Of a DNA stretch of 64,000 nucleotides, positions 61,802-64,000 are shown piece by piece. Positions within the stretch are counted from its first letter, which is position 1. Every line of letters begins with the position of its first letter. The notes beneath the pieces are model-generated. The model made no database searches. It saw nothing but the letters and a program-made list of their open reading frames with translations, and had not been told where the DNA came from. The translations under genes and the position numbers were made by a program. The stretch comes from Bacteroides cellulosilyticus (GTDB lineage: Bacteria > Bacteroidota > Bacteroidia > Bacteroidales > Bacteroidaceae): contig NZ_CP081903.1 of the NCBI RefSeq assembly GCF_020091405.1, positions 124,001-188,000 of the forward strand. Reading direction: 5' to 3'.

Positions 61802-63220
61802 ATGAAAGCTAATAATATGGTAAAACAAATTCCAATGAAGCATCTGGCATTTTTTTCTTTGCTATGCTCTTCTGCGGCTTCTGCGGCCGAACGTCCCAAT
61901 ATCATCTATATATTCACGGATCAACAGACAGCCAGCGCCATGAGTTGTGCCGGAAATCCGGACCTGCACACTCCTAATCTCGACCGCTTGGCAGCGGCTG
62001 GCGTAATGTTCAATAATGCTTATTGCACTGCTCCGCTTAGTGGTCCTTCACGTGGAGCCATGTTTACGGGGCATTATCCGGATGCAGTAGGACTGTCAGT
62101 CAATGGTTCACCGATGCCCGACTCTCTCAGGACACAGACATTAGGCACCTTAATAAAGAATGCCGGATATGATTGTGCTTATGGCGGTAAATGGCATCTC
62201 CCTCTTCTTGATGTCCCCGACAAAGAATACGGCTTCGACAACATATACAAACATAGTGACGACGGACTGGCGGAAGCTTGCGCCGAATACCTCTCACGCA
62301 AACATAAAAAGCCGTTTTTCCTGGTAGCTTCTTATGACAATCCACACAATATCTGCGAATACGCACGGAGCCAAAACTTCCCTTATGGAAATATCGATAC
62401 GCCTGATATACGGGACTGCCCGGGAGTACCTGCCAATTTCGCCAAGAATCCTTACGATGCCGATGTCATTGAAAGCGAAAGAGCAAACAATTATAATGTA
62501 TATCCAACTGCCGGTTTTACCCCCGAAGACTGGCGTATGTACCGTTATACCTATTATCGTTTGGTAGAAAAAGTAGATAAGGAGATCGGAAAAATTATTG
62601 ATGCGATTGATAAGAACGATCTTTGGAAGAATACAGTAGTGATCTTCTCCAGTGACCACGGAGATGGTATAGGGGCTCACCATTGGAACCAGAAATCTGC
62701 TTTATATGAAGAAGTTATCAACATTCCTCTTATTGTAACCCTGCCCGGCAAGAAGAATGCAGGCAAAGTATTGCCTCAGCTTATCAGTAACGGTATAGAT
62801 TTCTTCGCTTCCGTATGCGACTGGGCAGGTGCCAAGATGCCGGAAGGGGCAGCCGGAAAGTCTTTCCGGAAAGTTGTGGAAGAAGGCAACCCACAAGCCT
62901 TGCATCAAGAATACATCATCACCGAAACACGTTTTGACGGTAGCAAGACAAGAGGTTGGGTGGTACGCAGTGAACGTTATAAATATGTGCTTTATGATAA
63001 AGGAAGACATCGTGAACAACTGTTTGATATGCAGAATGACAGAGGGGAAATGAGAAATCTGGTTATGGAAAATGCATATAATCAGGAACTACAAAAACTT
63101 CGTGATGTCCTTGAGAAATGGATGAATACATATAATATACGTCCAAGCCGCCCAAAACTGCACGATGTTCCCGGTAAAAAACTCGTAAGCACAACCCGAT
63201 ATCAGACAGCTTATAAATAG
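61802..63220 (+). CDS. Sulfatase, hexuronate-2-O-sulfatase-like (S1_9-like)
   Basis: 472 residues (in-frame Mets also at 61817 and 61835; signal peptide MKHLAFFSLLCSSAASAAE begins at the last). Formylglycine site Ser80-G-P-S-R84 with GAMFTGHYPD, metal site NIIYIFTDQQTASAMSCAGN and VIFSSDHGDGIGAHHWNQKS. Size and motifs resemble the 2-O-sulfatase of B. thetaiotaomicron that acts on unsaturated HS disaccharides (from memory). That enzyme prepares the substrate for GH88, which suits the last gene of this operon. Subfamily and position specificity are inferred. Confidence 0.88.
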   Translation: MKANNMVKQIPMKHLAFFSLLCSSAASAAERPNIIYIFTDQQTASAMSCAGNPDLHTPNLDRLAAAGVMFNNAYCTAPLSGPSRGAMFTGHYPDAVGLSVNGSPMPDSLRTQTLGTLIKNAGYDCAYGGKWHLPLLDVPDKEYGFDNIYKHSDDGLAEACAEYLSRKHKKPFFLVASYDNPHNICEYARSQNFPYGNIDTPDIRDCPGVPANFAKNPYDADVIESERANNYNVYPTAGFTPEDWRMYRYTYYRLVEKVDKEIGKIIDAIDKNDLWKNTVVIFSSDHGDGIGAHHWNQKSALYEEVINIPLIVTLPGKKNAGKVLPQLISNGIDFFASVCDWAGAKMPEGAAGKSFRKVVEEGNPQALHQEYIITETRFDGSKTRGWVVRSERYKYVLYDKGRHREQLFDMQNDRGEMRNLVMENAYNQELQKLRDVLEKWMNTYNIRPSRPKLHDVPGKKLVSTTRYQTAYK

Positions 63221-63226
63221 ATAAGA

Positions 63227-63278
63227 AATCCCGGTATATAATATGGGGAAAGGTTCTCCTCATATTATTGCCGGGATT
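63227..63278. terminator. Terminator hairpin at the end of the heparin operon
   Basis: AATCCCGG pairs with CCGGGATT; an inner TAATATG/CATATTA stem extends it. It lies between the convergent sulfatase and HlyD-type genes. Confidence 0.8.
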
Positions 63279-63292
63279 ATACTGCTGAAGAA

Positions 63293-64000
63293 TTAGTTTT
63301 CGTATTCCACTATCTTCCTTAACGGAGCTAACAAACGCTCCAATACATTCCTGTCCGCCAATATAATATCTGCTGTCCCTTTCAATTCGCGTACTGTAGG
63401 GAGTGTTCTGCCATAGTTTGTATGCAACCCATCGGGCAAAGTGATTTCCACAATGTATACTCCGTCTTCTGTTGGAACCGGAGAAATACTTTCCACCCTT
63501 CCCTTTACATAACCAAATTCCTGATCAGGATAATTGTCTATACGCACATGCACTTTCTGTCCTATCTGTACCTTTCCTGAACCCTGCAAAGGAAGTTTTG
63601 CCTTTCCAACGACTTTCGAATCTTTCGAAGGTTGTACCACAAAAACCGTCTCCCCCGATTCTACATTCTGATTACGGCTCCAAACCGTCATAAAAGTTAC
63701 TTTGCCACAAATCGGACTACAGAACAAATAGCTCTGTTCCCACGAACTCAATTGAGCTTCAAGCTGTTCCACTGCATTCTTCAATTCAAGTCTGTGGTTT
63801 TGTTCTTCATCATAAGCCTGCTTGCCCAAATCCAATAAATTTTCTTCCTGCTGCTCCAATTGCATTTCAGCTTGCAACAAACTCATGCCGGAAGTTTCCC
63901 TGGTACGCAGACTCTGCAAATAACGACTACCCGACTCTTCAAATTCTACTGCAATCATAGCATCTCCTTCAAAAAGGATGGAATCCCGGTCATACATACT
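63293..64000 (-). CDS. HlyD-family secretion adaptor, C-terminal part (runs off right edge)
   Basis: The minus-strand frame is open to the window end; only the C-terminal 235 or so residues are visible. A coiled-coil segment (LLQAEMQLEQQEENLLDLGK, LELKNAVEQLEAQLSSWEQS) is followed by the lipoyl half (FCSPICGKVTFMTVWSRNQN, VESGETVFVVQPSK) and the beta-barrel domain (IGQKVHVRIDNYPDQEFGYV, GRVESISPVPTEDGVYIVEI). This matches periplasmic adaptors of type I / peptidase-containing ABC exporters. Its partner genes would lie to the right of the window. It is unrelated to the heparin locus, from which it is separated by a terminator. Confidence 0.88.
   Translation of the reverse strand, partial: SMYDRDSILFEGDAMIAVEFEESGSRYLQSLRTRETSGMSLLQAEMQLEQQEENLLDLGKQAYDEEQNHRLELKNAVEQLEAQLSSWEQSYLFCSPICGKVTFMTVWSRNQNVESGETVFVVQPSKDSKVVGKAKLPLQGSGKVQIGQKVHVRIDNYPDQEFGYVKGRVESISPVPTEDGVYIVEITLPDGLHTNYGRTLPTVRELKGTADIILADRNVLERLLAPLRKIVEYEN

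Noticed and set aside
1-64000. tRNA, rRNA or riboswitch genes
   Set aside because: No tRNA T-arm pattern, rRNA segment or recognisable riboswitch core was found on reading the intergenic regions; a covariance search was not possible.

Overview
The window looks like a chromosomal segment of a gut Bacteroides species. It carries SusC/SusD pairs, a hybrid two-component regulator (HTCS), BACON, DUF4302 and DUF4249 lipoproteins, a FecI/FecR-type sigma and anti-sigma pair, and promoters of the Bacteroides type (TTTG, about 20 nt, TAnnTTTG). No tRNA, rRNA, transposase, CRISPR array or integrase gene was found.

Layout. 1-3.7 kb: the 5' part of an HTCS-like regulator (minus strand, running off the left edge) diverges from a secreted DUF2264 protein. 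3.8-4.9 kb: hemW. 5.0-12.9 kb (minus): an outer-membrane import operon of SusC, SusD, a zinc metallohydrolase lipoprotein, a DUF4302 lipoprotein and a BACON lipoprotein. 12.85-13.54 kb: a 694-bp invertible segment flanked by 24-bp inverted repeats. It holds the promoter, leader and first 72 codons of that SusC. In the sequenced orientation it points away from the operon, so SusC is disconnected (phase OFF); inverting it on paper restores a 1111-residue SusC. 13.6-20.2 kb (plus): an ECF sigma factor, a small lipoprotein, FecR, an STN-domain TonB receptor and a DUF4249 lipoprotein. The small lipoprotein and fecR share a near-identical putative ECF promoter. 20.5-34.3 kb: housekeeping and mixed genes (a LytS/LytTR-type two-component pair, DUF5723, DUF2027-Smr, a queA-type gene, ORF6N, Nudix, a DUF234-type ATPase, glmM, DUF4827, DHH phosphoesterase).

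34.4-63.2 kb: a large heparin/heparan sulfate utilisation locus. A minus-strand arm carries heparin lyase I (PL13) and a sulfatase. A divergent plus arm carries an unrecognised 632-aa secreted protein, the HTCS and a mutarotase. A second plus operon carries SusC, SusD, GH88, PL12 heparinase III, a 6-O-sulfatase-like enzyme, a PHP-domain protein, a ROK kinase, an MFS transporter, PL15 exo-heparinase and a 2-O-sulfatase-like enzyme. Together they would bind and import HS/heparin, cut it with lyases, remove sulfates, hydrolyse the unsaturated uronate, move sugars across the inner membrane and phosphorylate the amino sugar. A 12-bp motif occurs as an inverted pair in the divergent promoter region and once upstream of SusC; it is a candidate HTCS operator. 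63.3-64 kb: the C-terminal part of an HlyD-type adaptor on the minus strand.

The most notable features are the SusC inversion switch and its possible coupling to the adjacent sigma-factor locus, the paired ECF promoters, the unassigned proteins in the HS locus, a four-fold operator array over an ATPase promoter, and several intergenic arrays with an 11-nt period.
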